DNA of 64,000 bases from Devosia chinhatensis (GCF_000969445.1 NZ_JZEY01000061.1:310001-374000); one strand, 5' to 3'. Shown: positions 27,946-38,908, counted from the first letter of the stretch. Numbers and translations are program-made. Notes: generated by a model not told the origin, from the letters alone.

Positions 27946-28905
27946 TTACGGAGTACTGCGTAGTACGTGCCGCCGCGCCGCCCATTCGGCCAACAAGATT
28001 CCGCCGATGATGATGGCAGCGGCGAGGTAATGGTATGGCTCGAGCCGCTCACCGAGGATCAGCACCGAGCCGAGCGCTCCAAAGACCGGGATCAGGTTGT
28101 GGCTGGGCGCAGCTCGGTTCGGGCCGACCAGCTCGACGCCGCGCGCATAGGCGATCTGGCTGAACATGGACGGAAAGATCATCACATAGATCAGCACGGC
28201 CCATACCGTCACTGACATGGACGGGATGGACGCATAACTGCCGAGGCCCGGCCCGAACACCTGCAGCATCGCCAGCCCCGTCAAAGCCGCACCGAGGAAT
28301 GCGACCGCCATGAAACTCATCATGTGCATCTGCGGGCGATAGCGCAGCGCCAGCGTATAAGCCGTATAGGTGAGGCAGGCGAGCAGGATGAAGCCGTCGC
28401 CGATATTGATGTCCAGCGTCAGGATGCGCCGCAGGTCGCCATGCGTGGCGGTGAGCATGACCCCGGAAATGGCGATGGCGACGCCCAGGATCTGCAGGAC
28501 ATTGGCGCGCACGCGAAAGATAACGAAATTGGCCAAAAGGATCATCATCGGCAAAGCGCCGGTTTCGATGGCGGAGTTGACCGCCGTCGTGGTGGTGAGC
28601 CCCACATAAAGCAGTACGTTGTAGAGCGCATAGCCGAGTGCGCCAAAGCCCATGACCAGCGGCCAGGTCCGGCGGATGACCGGCCAGTCTGCCCGCAGGA
28701 ATGGCAGGGAGAACGGCAGGATGAACAATGTGGCGCCGACGCAGCGCGCCGAAAGCAGCAGAAACGGGTCGATTTCGCCCACGACCAGCTTGGCCGCCAC
28801 CACGTTGCCGCCCCAGAACAGCGGGGCCAGAATGAGCAAAAGATAGGGTTGATCGAGGATGCGGGCGAATTTGCCGCTATTTTGCTGTTCGTGCGGCTTT
28901 GTCAT
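27946..28905 (-). CDS. EamA-family (DMT) transporter
   Basis: This 319-residue inner-membrane protein has ten predicted helices in two EamA repeats: LILAPLFWGGNVVAAKLV at the start of the first, DGFILLACLTYTAYTLAL at the start of the second. Members of the drug/metabolite transporter superfamily export amino acids, nucleobases or other metabolites; the substrate cannot be inferred. It diverges from purA, and a hypothetical gene follows on the same strand. Confidence 0.9.
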   Translation of the reverse strand: MTKPHEQQNSGKFARILDQPYLLLILAPLFWGGNVVAAKLVVGEIDPFLLLSARCVGATLFILPFSLPFLRADWPVIRRTWPLVMGFGALGYALYNVLLYVGLTTTTAVNSAIETGALPMMILLANFVIFRVRANVLQILGVAIAISGVMLTATHGDLRRILTLDINIGDGFILLACLTYTAYTLALRYRPQMHMMSFMAVAFLGAALTGLAMLQVFGPGLGSYASIPSMSVTVWAVLIYVMIFPSMFSQIAYARGVELVGPNRAAPSHNLIPVFGALGSVLILGERLEPYHYLAAAIIIGGILLAEWAARRHVLRSTP

Positions 28906-29058
28906 CGTCGTCTTGGTGATGTAAGGACAATCGGACTTAGCAGCTATTCGGCCACAATCAAATCAGACAAAGGTGGCCGGGGACACGAACGTCCAATCGA
29001 AAAGAGGCCGGTGCAATGCCGGACTCGTTGACGCGCGTTCTTTGGGGAAGACTGGATT

Positions 29059-30348
<1,290 letters not shown>

Positions 30349-30396
30349 GAAATTTTGTTACAAGACTGCGCTGTCAGAGTGAGTACCAAGTAGCCA

Positions 30397-32388
30397 ATGG
30401 CGGATTACAAGGAGCTGTTGCGTCGGGCAATCTCGGCGCTGCCCGAGAATAATGGGTCCGCGCGTCGCGCGGTCTATGAAAAGGCGCGTTCCGCTCTAGT
30501 CGGGCAATTGCGTGCTATCCAGCCCCCGTTGCCGGCCCGCGACATCACCCAGCACCGCCTGCAGCTCGAAGACTGCATCCGCCAGGTCGAGCAGGAAGCC
30601 AGCGAAGCCATCATCAATCTGGGCCGCGAGAGCCGGGTGGCAAACCGGCCCAGCTTTGCCGCGCCGCGCCCGACACAAGCCCGGCCGGAACCCGTGGCGC
30701 CACCGCCAGTCGTGGTCCCGCCGGCGCCCGTCAGCGAGCCGGACCCTGTCGTGGAGGAACCCTCCGCGCCCCAGCTCGAGAGGGAACCCGAACCCGAGCA
30801 GGATTTGATGCCGCCGGCGCCCGAAGCTGAAGTGGCGCCGAAGCCCGCTCCCGCCGCTGTCGCGCCGCCGGTAGCCAAATCGATAGAAGACATCATTGCC
30901 GAGGCAGCCCAGGCGTCCGGCGCAACGATCTCGGCCGTTTCTGACGAAACCGACAGTCCGGCGGCCGAGCCCGCCCCGACGCTGCAGCCTGTCGCCGTGC
31001 CGGCGCCTTCCAGCGCGCCGGAACGCCCGTCCTTCTTCGCGCCGCGGCGCGACACACCGGCGTCGACATCTCGCTCCTTCGGCCCCTTCGCCGCAGCACC
31101 GCGCGTCGAGCCAGCTGCCATGGCGTTGTCCACCGCTCCAGCGCCCGCCAACGCGCCCGTGATCATCGATCCGCCGTTGCCGGTCGAGCCCGCCCTGTCA
31201 GCCGTGCGGGAAGTCGATGTCGAGGGCAATGGAGCCCGAGAAGCCGAGGGCGCCATCGAGCGCGCCATCGAAACCCTGGACCGCGAAGCCCGGGGCGACT
31301 TTTCGCAGGCGCCCGCAGCCCCCGAGCTGCCCCAAGGCATGGTGGAAGGCGCCGAGCGCTCCGATGAATCCAGCTTTGCTGCCGCCGAGGCCCAGACTCG
31401 TTCAGGCGCAGGCCTCACCATTTTCCTCGTCGTTTTCGCCCTGCTTCTGGTGGGCGTCGGCGGCGCCGGCTTCTGGGCATGGCGCGAAGACTATATCGAC
31501 CTCGACCAGATGTTCGGCCGTGCACAGCCCGTCGTGACTGAGACCGCCCAGGCACCGGAGCAGGCCACTGTCCCGACACTGGACACCACCCAGGCCAATC
31601 CGAGCGTTGACGGCGAAGGCGCAGCCGGCCCCGGCAATACGGCGACCACGACCACCAGCGAGCCCACGAGCGCGCTGGAAGGGCTCGACGCCGGTGACCG
31701 GCTTGAGCCCACACCTGAAGCGGTAACACCCAACGGGACCGAAACCGTGCTGCCGTCCATCGGCACCGGCGAGAACAAGACCGAGGAGCGCCTTTCGGGC
31801 GCCGACACCTCGATTGCGGCTGCCGACGATCCGGCTGCCAGCGTCGATCCGGTGAACCTTGCCGGAAACCAGTCGCTGCTGCTCGAAGCCTCCAATGACG
31901 GACAGAGCGGAGCGGTGCCGTTCTCGGGCACGGTGGACTGGACGGAAGGCGTGGACGATATCGGGCTGCCGACCCTTCAGGCACGCGCCTCCATCCCTGC
32001 CCGCAATCTCGACGTCACGCTGACGATCCGCAAGAACAGCGACCCGATCCTGCCGGCCAGCCATTTGATGGAAATTACCTTCGATGTGCCCGACACGTTC
32101 ATGGGTGGCTCCATCGCCACCCTGGCGGGCGTGCTTCTCAAGAACGAGGAACTGGTGCCCGGAACCGCGCTTAGCGGCGCCGCTGCCCGCGTGGTGGGCA
32201 ATTCATTCCTCTTCGCGCTCAGCGCATCGCCCAATGACGTCGCTACCAATTCCGATCTGCTGCGCAGCCGCCGCTGGATGGATCTGGCGGTAATCTATGG
32301 AACGGGCCGCAACGCGATCCTGACGCTCGAAAAGGATGAGGACGCCCAGGTTCTCTTCGACCGCGCGCTGGCCGCCTGGGCCGAATAG
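30397..32388 (+). CDS. Proline-rich single-pass membrane protein, unknown
   Basis: This 663-residue protein has an N-terminal helical domain of about 80 residues (MADYKELLRRAISALPENNG, YEKARSALVGQLRAIQPPLP). A long Pro/Ala/Glu-rich disordered stretch (about 90-335) and one membrane helix (LTIFLVVFALLLVGVGGAGF, about 340-360) follow. Then comes a Thr/Glu-rich linker and a C-terminal periplasmic domain (about 490-660) containing PARNLDVTLTIRKN and MEITFDVPDTFMGGSIATL. The N-terminus is therefore cytoplasmic. Similar proteins occur downstream of purA in Hyphomicrobiales, as far as I recall, without a known role. The layout would suit a protein linking cytoplasm and periplasm. Confidence 0.82.
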   Translation: MADYKELLRRAISALPENNGSARRAVYEKARSALVGQLRAIQPPLPARDITQHRLQLEDCIRQVEQEASEAIINLGRESRVANRPSFAAPRPTQARPEPVAPPPVVVPPAPVSEPDPVVEEPSAPQLEREPEPEQDLMPPAPEAEVAPKPAPAAVAPPVAKSIEDIIAEAAQASGATISAVSDETDSPAAEPAPTLQPVAVPAPSSAPERPSFFAPRRDTPASTSRSFGPFAAAPRVEPAAMALSTAPAPANAPVIIDPPLPVEPALSAVREVDVEGNGAREAEGAIERAIETLDREARGDFSQAPAAPELPQGMVEGAERSDESSFAAAEAQTRSGAGLTIFLVVFALLLVGVGGAGFWAWREDYIDLDQMFGRAQPVVTETAQAPEQATVPTLDTTQANPSVDGEGAAGPGNTATTTTSEPTSALEGLDAGDRLEPTPEAVTPNGTETVLPSIGTGENKTEERLSGADTSIAAADDPAASVDPVNLAGNQSLLLEASNDGQSGAVPFSGTVDWTEGVDDIGLPTLQARASIPARNLDVTLTIRKNSDPILPASHLMEITFDVPDTFMGGSIATLAGVLLKNEELVPGTALSGAAARVVGNSFLFALSASPNDVATNSDLLRSRRWMDLAVIYGTGRNAILTLEKDEDAQVLFDRALAAWAE

Positions 32389-32403
32389 CAGGGCGCGCCT
32401 TTC

Positions 32404-33045
32404 TCAGGCGCGCTGTAGCCGTCCGGCTTCGAGCCTGTAATGGCTCGTCGCCAAGGCCGCGATATCGTCACCATGATGGCTGACCAGGATCGTATGCCAG
32501 CGCTGCTGCGCGGTGAGGTCGGCGACCAGATTGCGGATCGTGCCGCGGGTCTCGTCGTCCAGCGCAGAAAACGGTTCATCGAGCAAAAGCACGGCCCGGT
32601 CGCGCAGGAGCGTTCTGGCCAGCGCAACTCTCTGCTTCTGTCCGCCCGAAAGCATCGACGCCGGTTTGGCCTCGAAGCCGGCAAGGCCCACCTGTGCCAA
32701 GGCTTCGGCAACCTTTGCGCGGCGCTCCTGCCGAGGCAGGTCCCGGGCTAGCCCCAGTTCGGCATTGTCTGCTGCGCTTAGATGCTCGAAGAGATTGTCG
32801 GACTGCAAGAGAAGCGAGACAGGACGGCGCTCGGGCGGCAGGGGCAGGAGATTGACGTCATCGAGCGCCAATCGGCCGGCGCCAGGGGCAAGAAACCCCG
32901 CAAGCAGGTCGAGCAAGGTCGATTTGCCTGACCCGCTGGCCCCCGAGATTGCCGTCACCGTGCCGGGATGCGCGAGAAGCGAAAAGCTGTAGGGCGACGC
33001 GCCCGGATAGGCGAATTGGAGCTTATCGGCGACCAGCATGGGCAA
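32404..33045 (-). CDS. thiQ: Thiamine ABC importer ATPase ThiQ
   Basis: This 213-residue ATPase energises thiamine/TPP uptake. Walker A (GASGSGKST), signature LSGGQKQR, Walker B LLLDEPFSALDD and the switch His (VSHHGDD) are present, and the short length is typical of ThiQ. It overlaps the end of thiP by 23 bases and is the last gene of thiB-thiP-thiQ, whose leader is a TPP riboswitch. Confidence 0.93.
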   Translation of the reverse strand: MPMLVADKLQFAYPGASPYSFSLLAHPGTVTAISGASGSGKSTLLDLLAGFLAPGAGRLALDDVNLLPLPPERRPVSLLLQSDNLFEHLSAADNAELGLARDLPRQERRAKVAEALAQVGLAGFEAKPASMLSGGQKQRVALARTLLRDRAVLLLDEPFSALDDETRGTIRNLVADLTAQQRWHTILVSHHGDDIAALATSHYRLEAGRLQRA

Positions 33046-34636
33046 GCCTTTCGATGAGACGCGGCAAAAGAACGAAGGCGGCGATGGTGCCGATCAGCAG
33101 CAGAGCGGCGATCGCCGCTGCATCGTTGTTGCGATAGGAGCCGAGCGCCCGGTACATCATCAGTGGCAGGGTCTGGAAATCCTGCGTTCCGAAAAGCGCG
33201 ATCACGCCCAGGTCACCCAGCGAAAAGCAGAAGCTCAGCGCCAGCATCAAGCCGATATCCCGACCCAGCAGCGGATATTCTATGCGCGTGAACTGCATCC
33301 AGCCGGTCAGCCCCAATGAGCGGATCAGCTTGCCGCGCGTGCGCACGATGGCGTCGAGCGGCGGTCCGAGCGTTGCCATGGCGAAAGGCAGGGCCAGAAG
33401 ACTATTGGCGCCGACGACCACGAAAGGCGCGGCCAGCCCCGTGGGCACGCCAAGGCCGCGCACCAAAAGAAAGAATCCCAGCGACAGCACCACTGCGGGA
33501 ACGGCGAGATAGGCATAGGCCGGCATGCCGAGGCTTGTCCGTGCCAGGGGATGGCGGGCGGCGCTGCGGCCAAGAGCCAGGATCAGCGCCAGACCCAGCG
33601 TGAGGGCGGCAGACGCGGTGCCGATGAGGATGGACGTTGCCGTTGCGCGCCAGAAGGCCGGCTGGGCGATGATGCGGCCGAACCCTCCCACAATGCCGTC
33701 ATAGAGCACTGACAAGAGCGGCAGCGCGAAAGCAAGCACCGAAACAATCAGCACCCCCCATTGGAGCAAGCGTGTAGTGGGGCCATCGCGCCAGCGCGGC
33801 TGCGCCGACCGCCCCAAGGCGGCAGGAACCGGAGAAAAGGCCGAAGCCAGCACGATGACCAAAGCGCAAACGCCGATCTGGGTAACCGCAAGCCGCACCG
33901 CGCCCGCCAGGTCAAAATCGAGGCGAACGGCGGAAAAGATGGCCACTTCCAACGTCTGGTTGGCCGGGCCGCCGCCCAGAAGCAGGACGATGGGAAAACT
34001 TGTGAAGGCGAGGAGGAAGATGACGGCACCCAGTCCTGGCAAAGACAAGGCCATGGCGGGCCAGTCGATGAGGCGGAACCGCTGCAGCGGGCCAAGCGCC
34101 AGGGACTGGCCGACCTTGAGCCGTGTGGCGGGAATGGAGTCGAGCCGGGCCAGCAGGATGCGGGCGGCAAAGGCGCCATCAAGGATCACATGGGCGAGGA
34201 GGATGCCCGATAGTCCATAGGCTGGACTGTCGAAGCCGATGCCGAACAGGGTCTGGCTGAGCTGGTTGATCCAGCCATTGCGACCCCAGATGGAGAGCAG
34301 CCCGAAGGCCACCACCATGCCGGGCGTGACGATGGCGGAGGCGAAAAGGCTGACCACGACGTCTCTTCCCGGAAACCGCAGCCGGTTGAGCGACCAGGCC
34401 AAGGCCATGCCCACCAGGAGCGACAGGATCGTGGTGAGGCCCGCCTGCAGCGAGGTCATGCGCAACAGATGGGCGATGTCGACCCGGGAATGACCGCTTG
34501 CATCCGTGGCAGCCGCAAGGATCGCCCAGAGCACGGCGGCGATCAGGGCGGCGATGGCGAACGAAAGGGCGGTCGCCATGGCGATGCGGATGGGGCGTTT
34601 GGGCAGTGTCAGCATGAGATTTGTCTCAGGCACCAT
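33023..34636 (-). CDS. thiP: Thiamine ABC importer permease ThiP
   Basis: ThiP is the fused double-permease of the ThiBPQ importer. The 537-residue protein has about twelve membrane helices in two homologous halves, each with an EAA-type docking loop (for example LDSIPATRLKVGQSLALGPL in the first). Length matches ThiP rather than the single-domain permeases. ATG 34636 is chosen because GGAGGAGG precedes it; an internal ATG at 34615 is possible. It lies 61 bases after thiB and overlaps thiQ. Confidence 0.92.
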   Translation of the reverse strand: MVPETNLMLTLPKRPIRIAMATALSFAIAALIAAVLWAILAAATDASGHSRVDIAHLLRMTSLQAGLTTILSLLVGMALAWSLNRLRFPGRDVVVSLFASAIVTPGMVVAFGLLSIWGRNGWINQLSQTLFGIGFDSPAYGLSGILLAHVILDGAFAARILLARLDSIPATRLKVGQSLALGPLQRFRLIDWPAMALSLPGLGAVIFLLAFTSFPIVLLLGGGPANQTLEVAIFSAVRLDFDLAGAVRLAVTQIGVCALVIVLASAFSPVPAALGRSAQPRWRDGPTTRLLQWGVLIVSVLAFALPLLSVLYDGIVGGFGRIIAQPAFWRATATSILIGTASAALTLGLALILALGRSAARHPLARTSLGMPAYAYLAVPAVVLSLGFFLLVRGLGVPTGLAAPFVVVGANSLLALPFAMATLGPPLDAIVRTRGKLIRSLGLTGWMQFTRIEYPLLGRDIGLMLALSFCFSLGDLGVIALFGTQDFQTLPLMMYRALGSYRNNDAAAIAALLLIGTIAAFVLLPRLIERLAHAGRR

Positions 34637-34697
34637 AGAGCCTCCTCCCCTTGTCCAGAGGAGGAGGAGCTGCATCTTGGCCAGACGGCCCCAATCC

Positions 34698-35702
34698 CTA
34701 TTGCACCGCCGCCAGCATCTCGTCGATCCAGGCCGCAGAATTGGCCGTGATGTCTTCTTCTGGGATGGTCAGCGTCTTTTCCGGCTGCGGCAAGCCGGCA
34801 AAGGACGGATCGAGCCTGTCGCCCAAGTCCACCACCGGGAACATCCAATTGGTGGTGGGAATGAATTGCTGCCCCTCGGGCGAGGCGAGATAGGCAAGGA
34901 AGTCGCGTGCCAGGTCCTGCTGGTCGGAGGATTTTAGGATACCCGCGACCTCGATCTGCGGGAAATGTCCCTCGCTGAACAGCGCCGCTTTTATCGAGTG
35001 ATCGTCCTCGTCATGGATGTGATAGGCCGGCGACGTCGTATAGGAGAGCACCATGTCCGCCTCGCCTTCCAAGAAGAGATTATAGCTCTCGCTCCATTCG
35101 CGCGTAATGGTGAGAATCTTGGGCTTCAGCCCCGCCCAGATTTCCGGGGCCCGATCGCCATAGGCAGCCTTGACCCAGAGCAGCAGGCCCAGGCCAGGCG
35201 TAGCGGAGCGCGGGTCCTGGATGGCGATCTTGATCGTGTCGGGCAAGGCGATCAGCTCTTCGAAACTGGCCGGCGCCTCGGGCATGGTATCAATGTCGTG
35301 CATGAAGGCGAAGTGGGAATAGTCGAACGGCACGAATTGCGCATCCGTCCAGGCCTCGGGCAGGACAAGATTGTCCAGGCTCAGCCCATGATCGGCAAAC
35401 AACCCAGTCGCCCTTGCTTCGCCCGCAATCGCAGTATCGAGCCCGAGCAGGATATCGGCTTCGGTCGTATCGCCTTCGAGTTGCACGCGACGCAGCGTAC
35501 CGATCGAGCTGTCCGCACCCACAAAAGTGACCGTGCATGCGCAGGTCGCCTCGAAGCCCTGCTTGAGCGGCACGCCGGGGCCCCAGTCGGAGGCAAAACC
35601 GTCATAGGTGTAGATGGTAAGGTTCGGCTTGTCCTGCGCGAGCGCAATGCCGGACGTTCCGGCAAGAAGGACCGCAAGCGCGATGGAGGAGAACTTGACC
35701 AT
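34698..35702 (-). CDS. thiB: Thiamine-binding periplasmic protein ThiB
   Basis: ThiB captures thiamine and its phosphates in the periplasm. The 334-residue protein has a signal peptide (MVKFSSIALAVLLAGTSGIA, cleavage near ALAQ). The mature part opens with LTIYTYDGFASDWGPG, which strongly marks ThiB, and later has VPFDYSHFAFMHD. ATG 35702 follows AAGGG; an ATG nine bases upstream sits directly on the ribosome binding site and is unlikely. It is the first gene after the TPP riboswitch, so expression should fall when TPP is plentiful. Confidence 0.95.
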   Translation of the reverse strand: MVKFSSIALAVLLAGTSGIALAQDKPNLTIYTYDGFASDWGPGVPLKQGFEATCACTVTFVGADSSIGTLRRVQLEGDTTEADILLGLDTAIAGEARATGLFADHGLSLDNLVLPEAWTDAQFVPFDYSHFAFMHDIDTMPEAPASFEELIALPDTIKIAIQDPRSATPGLGLLLWVKAAYGDRAPEIWAGLKPKILTITREWSESYNLFLEGEADMVLSYTTSPAYHIHDEDDHSIKAALFSEGHFPQIEVAGILKSSDQQDLARDFLAYLASPEGQQFIPTTNWMFPVVDLGDRLDPSFAGLPQPEKTLTIPEEDITANSAAWIDEMLAAVQ

Positions 35703-35783
35703 ATGGGTCATCCCTTCATTCAATTGCGGCCATGGGTGAAGGGATGTGTCAATGGTGTGGACGCCCGAGAGCGACCTTGCCAT

Positions 35784-35870
35784 CTCGAACTTCCTCCGCC
35801 AGCATGACCTGGTTCAGGTTCTATGGGTAACTCTCAGCTCCGGCAGTAACCGGAACACCCCAGCGAGACG
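35784..35870 (-). ncRNA. TPP riboswitch (THI element) controlling thiBPQ
   Basis: Read on the minus strand, the leader has the family hallmarks in order: TGGGGTG, CTGAGAG (35837-35831), ACCC, ACCTGA (35819-35814), CAGGTCATGCTGGCGGAGG. These form the pyrimidine and pyrophosphate sensor helices. It lies 80-170 bases before thiB and should switch off thiBPQ when TPP binds. The divergent thiamine diphosphokinase gene is not covered by it. Confidence 0.96.
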
Positions 35871-35899
35871 ATGCGGACCATATTAAGAGACTTCCCCCA

Positions 35900-36622
35900 G
35901 TGCAATCCCCCTTCCCCAAAGACATCAGCAAGCCGGTCCTGCTGACTTATGACCGCCCGCTCGCCATTGTGGGCGGCGGCAACGTCGAGCCGGCGCTGCT
36001 GCGCGATCTTGCGGCTCGCAATGTGGGCCTGGTCGCCGCAGACGGTGGGGCCGATGCCCTGGGCGCGGCTGGGCTCGTTCCGGACGCCATTCTGGGTGAT
36101 CTCGATTCGCTTACGGACCGGGAGGGCTGGGCACTCCGAACCCGCGTCATCCATATCCCCGAGCAGATCACCACCGACTTCCAGAAAGCGCTCTATTCCA
36201 CCAGCGCACCGGTGACACTGGCCCTGGGCATGACCGGCAAACGGCTCGACCATACCCTGGCTGCGCTAAGCGCCCTACACGAAGTAGCCGCAAGGCGTCG
36301 GGTGATCCTGATCGACGAGGTGGACGTGGCGCTGGCGGTTTCGGGGTCCTTCTCGTTCGAGGCAGCACCACGGGAACGCATCTCCGTCCACCCGCTGGTC
36401 CCCATCGTTTTCGAACGCACCGAGGGACTGTTCTACCCGATGATCAATCTGCTGCTCGACCCCGCCGGCCGACTCGGCACGTCCAATGAAGGCACAGGCG
36501 GAACGGTGGAAATCGTGCCACGGGACGCAACGCCCTGGCTGCTGATCCTGGGGCGGGAACGTCTCTGGGACCTGGTCGAACAGTTGTGCCCAGCCGCCGA
36601 TGGTGGCGCCCAGGCTTTGTGA
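35900..36622 (+). CDS. Thiamine diphosphokinase
   Basis: This 240-residue enzyme makes TPP from thiamine and ATP. Family marks are VAADGGADALGAAGL, the metal-binding LGDLDSL, TTDFQKAL (position of the usual TDFEKAL) and GMTGKRLDHTLAALS. The C-terminal beta-domain binds thiamine at the dimer interface. The start is GTG 35900 with only a weak ribosome binding site. It diverges from riboswitch-controlled thiBPQ: together they import thiamine and turn it into cofactor, a salvage module. dxs, itself TPP-dependent, is elsewhere in the window. Confidence 0.9.
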   Translation: MQSPFPKDISKPVLLTYDRPLAIVGGGNVEPALLRDLAARNVGLVAADGGADALGAAGLVPDAILGDLDSLTDREGWALRTRVIHIPEQITTDFQKALYSTSAPVTLALGMTGKRLDHTLAALSALHEVAARRRVILIDEVDVALAVSGSFSFEAAPRERISVHPLVPIVFERTEGLFYPMINLLLDPAGRLGTSNEGTGGTVEIVPRDATPWLLILGRERLWDLVEQLCPAADGGAQAL

Positions 36623-36652
36623 TAAAGCCTCTGCCGGAGCACGGCTACGCCT

Positions 36653-38455
36653 TTAGGCGTCGCGGAACTGCAGCTTGGCAAGCTCGGCATACCGCCCGCC
36701 CTTGGCTACCAACTGGTCATGATTGCCCTGATCGATGATGCGACCGGCCTCGAGCACGAGGATGGTGTCGGCATCGCGGATCGTGGCCAGCCGATGCGCG
36801 ATGACCAGCGTCGTACGGCCTTCCATGAGGTGTTCGAGCGCCACCTGCACCAGCCGTTCGCTTTGCGCGTCCAGCGCCGAGGTGGCTTCGTCCAGCAAAA
36901 GGATTGGCGCATTCTTAAGAATAGCCCGCGCGATGGCGAGGCGCTGCTTCTGCCCACCTGAAAGCATCACGCCGCGCTCGCCCACCACCGTGTCATATCC
37001 ATTGGGCAGGTCGGAGACGAAGTCATCCACCAGAGCGGCCTTGGAAGCGGCAATGACATCGGCGCGACTGGCGCCCGGTTTGCCGAAGAGGATGTTCTCC
37101 TCGATCGTGCCGGCGAAAATAATCGGCTCCTGCTCGACATAAGCAAAACGCGAGCGCAGGTCATGCAGGGCAACCTGACGAATATCGATGCCATCGACGC
37201 GGATGGCGCCGTGGTCGATATCGTAGAAGCGCTGCAGCAAGGACAAGGCGGTGGACTTGCCCGACCCCGAGGGGCCGACAAGCGCTACGGTCTGTCCCTT
37301 TGCCACCGAGAAACTGATGTCGGACAGAACCGGCTCGTTGCCGTCATAGGCAAAGCGAACCTGATCGAATTCCACCGTGCCCAGTGGCGGCTGAGGCAAT
37401 GCTACCGGCACTGCCGGATCCTTGATGGCCGGTTCGGTATCGAGAATTTCGGTGAGCCGTTCGGTGGAACCCGCAACCATCTGCAAGGTGCCCAGCACTT
37501 CGGAGACATTGGTGAGCGCGCCGGCAGCCATCAATGCATAGACGAGAAACTGCGCCAATTGCCCGGCGGAAACCGAGCCTTCGAAGACCGAGCGGGCGCC
37601 CCACCAGACCAGCCCGACCAGCGCCGCCGTGCCGAGGAATATGACCATCGCGACCATGACCGAGCGCGCGCCCAGTCGGCGCGTTTCCGCACGGAAACTG
37701 GCTTCGCTGCGCTCGTCGTAAAGTGCGGACTGCACCGCTTCCTGGGTAAAGGCCTTGACGGTTCGGTTCGCCCCCAGCATTTCCGTCGCCATGGCCGAAA
37801 GGTCGGCCAGAGCATCCTGGGTCTTGCGCGACATGCCGCGCAGCCGGCGGGAAAAGGCGATGACCGGCACGAGTACCGTGGGCAGCGCGATCACCACGGC
37901 GAGGGTCAGGACCGGGCTGGTGAGGATCATCATCACCAGCGCCCCGATGATGGTGACCATGGAGCGCAGGGCGAGCGAAAAGCTCGACCCGACCGCGCCG
38001 CGGATCACGGCGACGTCGCCGTTGAGCCGGCTGGTCAGCTCCCCGATGCGATTGGTGTCGAAATAGCGGGCATCCAGCGCCAGAAGATGACCGAACACGG
38101 CCTGACGCAGATCGGCCAGCACACGTTCTCCGATGACGGAGATGAAATAGAAGCGTGCACCACTGGCAATCGCCATGAGGGCCGCAATAGAGACGATGAT
38201 CCAGCCGTAACGCCCGACATTGTCGAGGTTCTGCGCCACGAAACCCTCATCGATGGCGCCGCCCAAGGCCGCCGGAATGGCCAGCGAGGTAATCGCCGAG
38301 GTCAAAAGGAACAGGACTGTCAGCGACAGGCGCACCGGATAGGCGAGAATGAAGGGAACGAGTCTGCGAAGCGGCTGGAGGCGGCGCGGAGCGGCCTGCA
38401 CTTCCGCCACGATCGCGTCGGGATCGGTTTCAGCCGAAACGGCCTGGTCTGTCAT
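36653..38455 (-). CDS. ABC exporter, fused permease-ATPase (MsbA-like)
   Basis: This 600-residue half-transporter has six membrane helices in a type-IV exporter fold (about 30-325) and a C-terminal nucleotide-binding domain. That domain has Walker A (GPSGSGKST), Q-loop VEQEPIIFAG, signature MLSGGQKQR, Walker B ILLLDEATSALD and switch His (IAHRLATI). It should work as a homodimer. Lipid, drug or polymer export is possible; MsbA-like length and sequence do not settle the substrate. It converges on the thiamine diphosphokinase gene. Confidence 0.93.
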   Translation of the reverse strand: MTDQAVSAETDPDAIVAEVQAAPRRLQPLRRLVPFILAYPVRLSLTVLFLLTSAITSLAIPAALGGAIDEGFVAQNLDNVGRYGWIIVSIAALMAIASGARFYFISVIGERVLADLRQAVFGHLLALDARYFDTNRIGELTSRLNGDVAVIRGAVGSSFSLALRSMVTIIGALVMMILTSPVLTLAVVIALPTVLVPVIAFSRRLRGMSRKTQDALADLSAMATEMLGANRTVKAFTQEAVQSALYDERSEASFRAETRRLGARSVMVAMVIFLGTAALVGLVWWGARSVFEGSVSAGQLAQFLVYALMAAGALTNVSEVLGTLQMVAGSTERLTEILDTEPAIKDPAVPVALPQPPLGTVEFDQVRFAYDGNEPVLSDISFSVAKGQTVALVGPSGSGKSTALSLLQRFYDIDHGAIRVDGIDIRQVALHDLRSRFAYVEQEPIIFAGTIEENILFGKPGASRADVIAASKAALVDDFVSDLPNGYDTVVGERGVMLSGGQKQRLAIARAILKNAPILLLDEATSALDAQSERLVQVALEHLMEGRTTLVIAHRLATIRDADTILVLEAGRIIDQGNHDQLVAKGGRYAELAKLQFRDA

Positions 38456-38628
38456 TGCTGGATCATGCCGTGTCGGTTGGAGGACGTACCGCGCGGGGCG
38501 ATGTCCTCATATAGGCCCTGCCCCCCGCTCCCCGCAACCGTGCGAGATTGGGCAAAATTGCCACCCCCGCACCCTTGCGAAGCCGGTGCATCTCATGTAG
38601 GAAGCCGCCCAACACCAGATTTGCTCTC

Positions 38629-38650
38629 CGGGCGCTGCGGCGCCCGTTTG
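38629..38650 (+). promoter_or_regulatory. Leader hairpin of rpmE
   Basis: Seven-pair stem (CGGGCGC 38629-38635 with GCGCCCG 38640-38646), loop TGCG, then TTTGATTTG, 20 bases before the rpmE ATG. It could be an attenuator or an autoregulatory site for L31. Confidence 0.45.
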
Positions 38651-38665
38651 ATTTGAGGCGACGCC

Positions 38666-38887
38666 ATGAAGACCGATATTCACCCCGATTACCACGTCAT
38701 CAATGTGGTCATGACCGACGGCACCACCTACCAGACCAAGTCGACCTGGGGCAAGGAAGGTGACACGCTGCAGCTCGACATCGACCCCAAGACTCATCCG
38801 GCCTGGACCGGCGGCACGGGTCAGCTGATGGATCGCGGCGGCCGCGTCTCGCGCTTCAAGGAGCGCTTCAAGGGCCTGGGCATCTAA
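38666..38887 (+). CDS. rpmE: 50S ribosomal protein L31
   Basis: This 73-residue ribosomal protein starts [19 protein letters not shown] and contains HPAWTGG and [10 protein letters not shown], the L31 signature. The CxxC zinc motif is absent, so this is the zinc-independent type. L31 bridges the two ribosomal subunits. A leader hairpin precedes it and a strong terminator follows. Confidence 0.96.
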   Translation: MKTDIHPDYHVINVVMTDGTTYQTKSTWGKEGDTLQLDIDPKTHPAWTGGTGQLMDRGGRVSRFKERFKGLGI

Positions 38888-38908
38888 GCTCATCCTGCAT
38901 GAATTCTC

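Noticed and set aside
37163..38656. A 497-codon plus-strand frame opposite the ABC exporter
   Set aside because: Composition (Arg/Gly/His-rich, no hydrophobic core) and full overlap with a clear gene mark it as a shadow.
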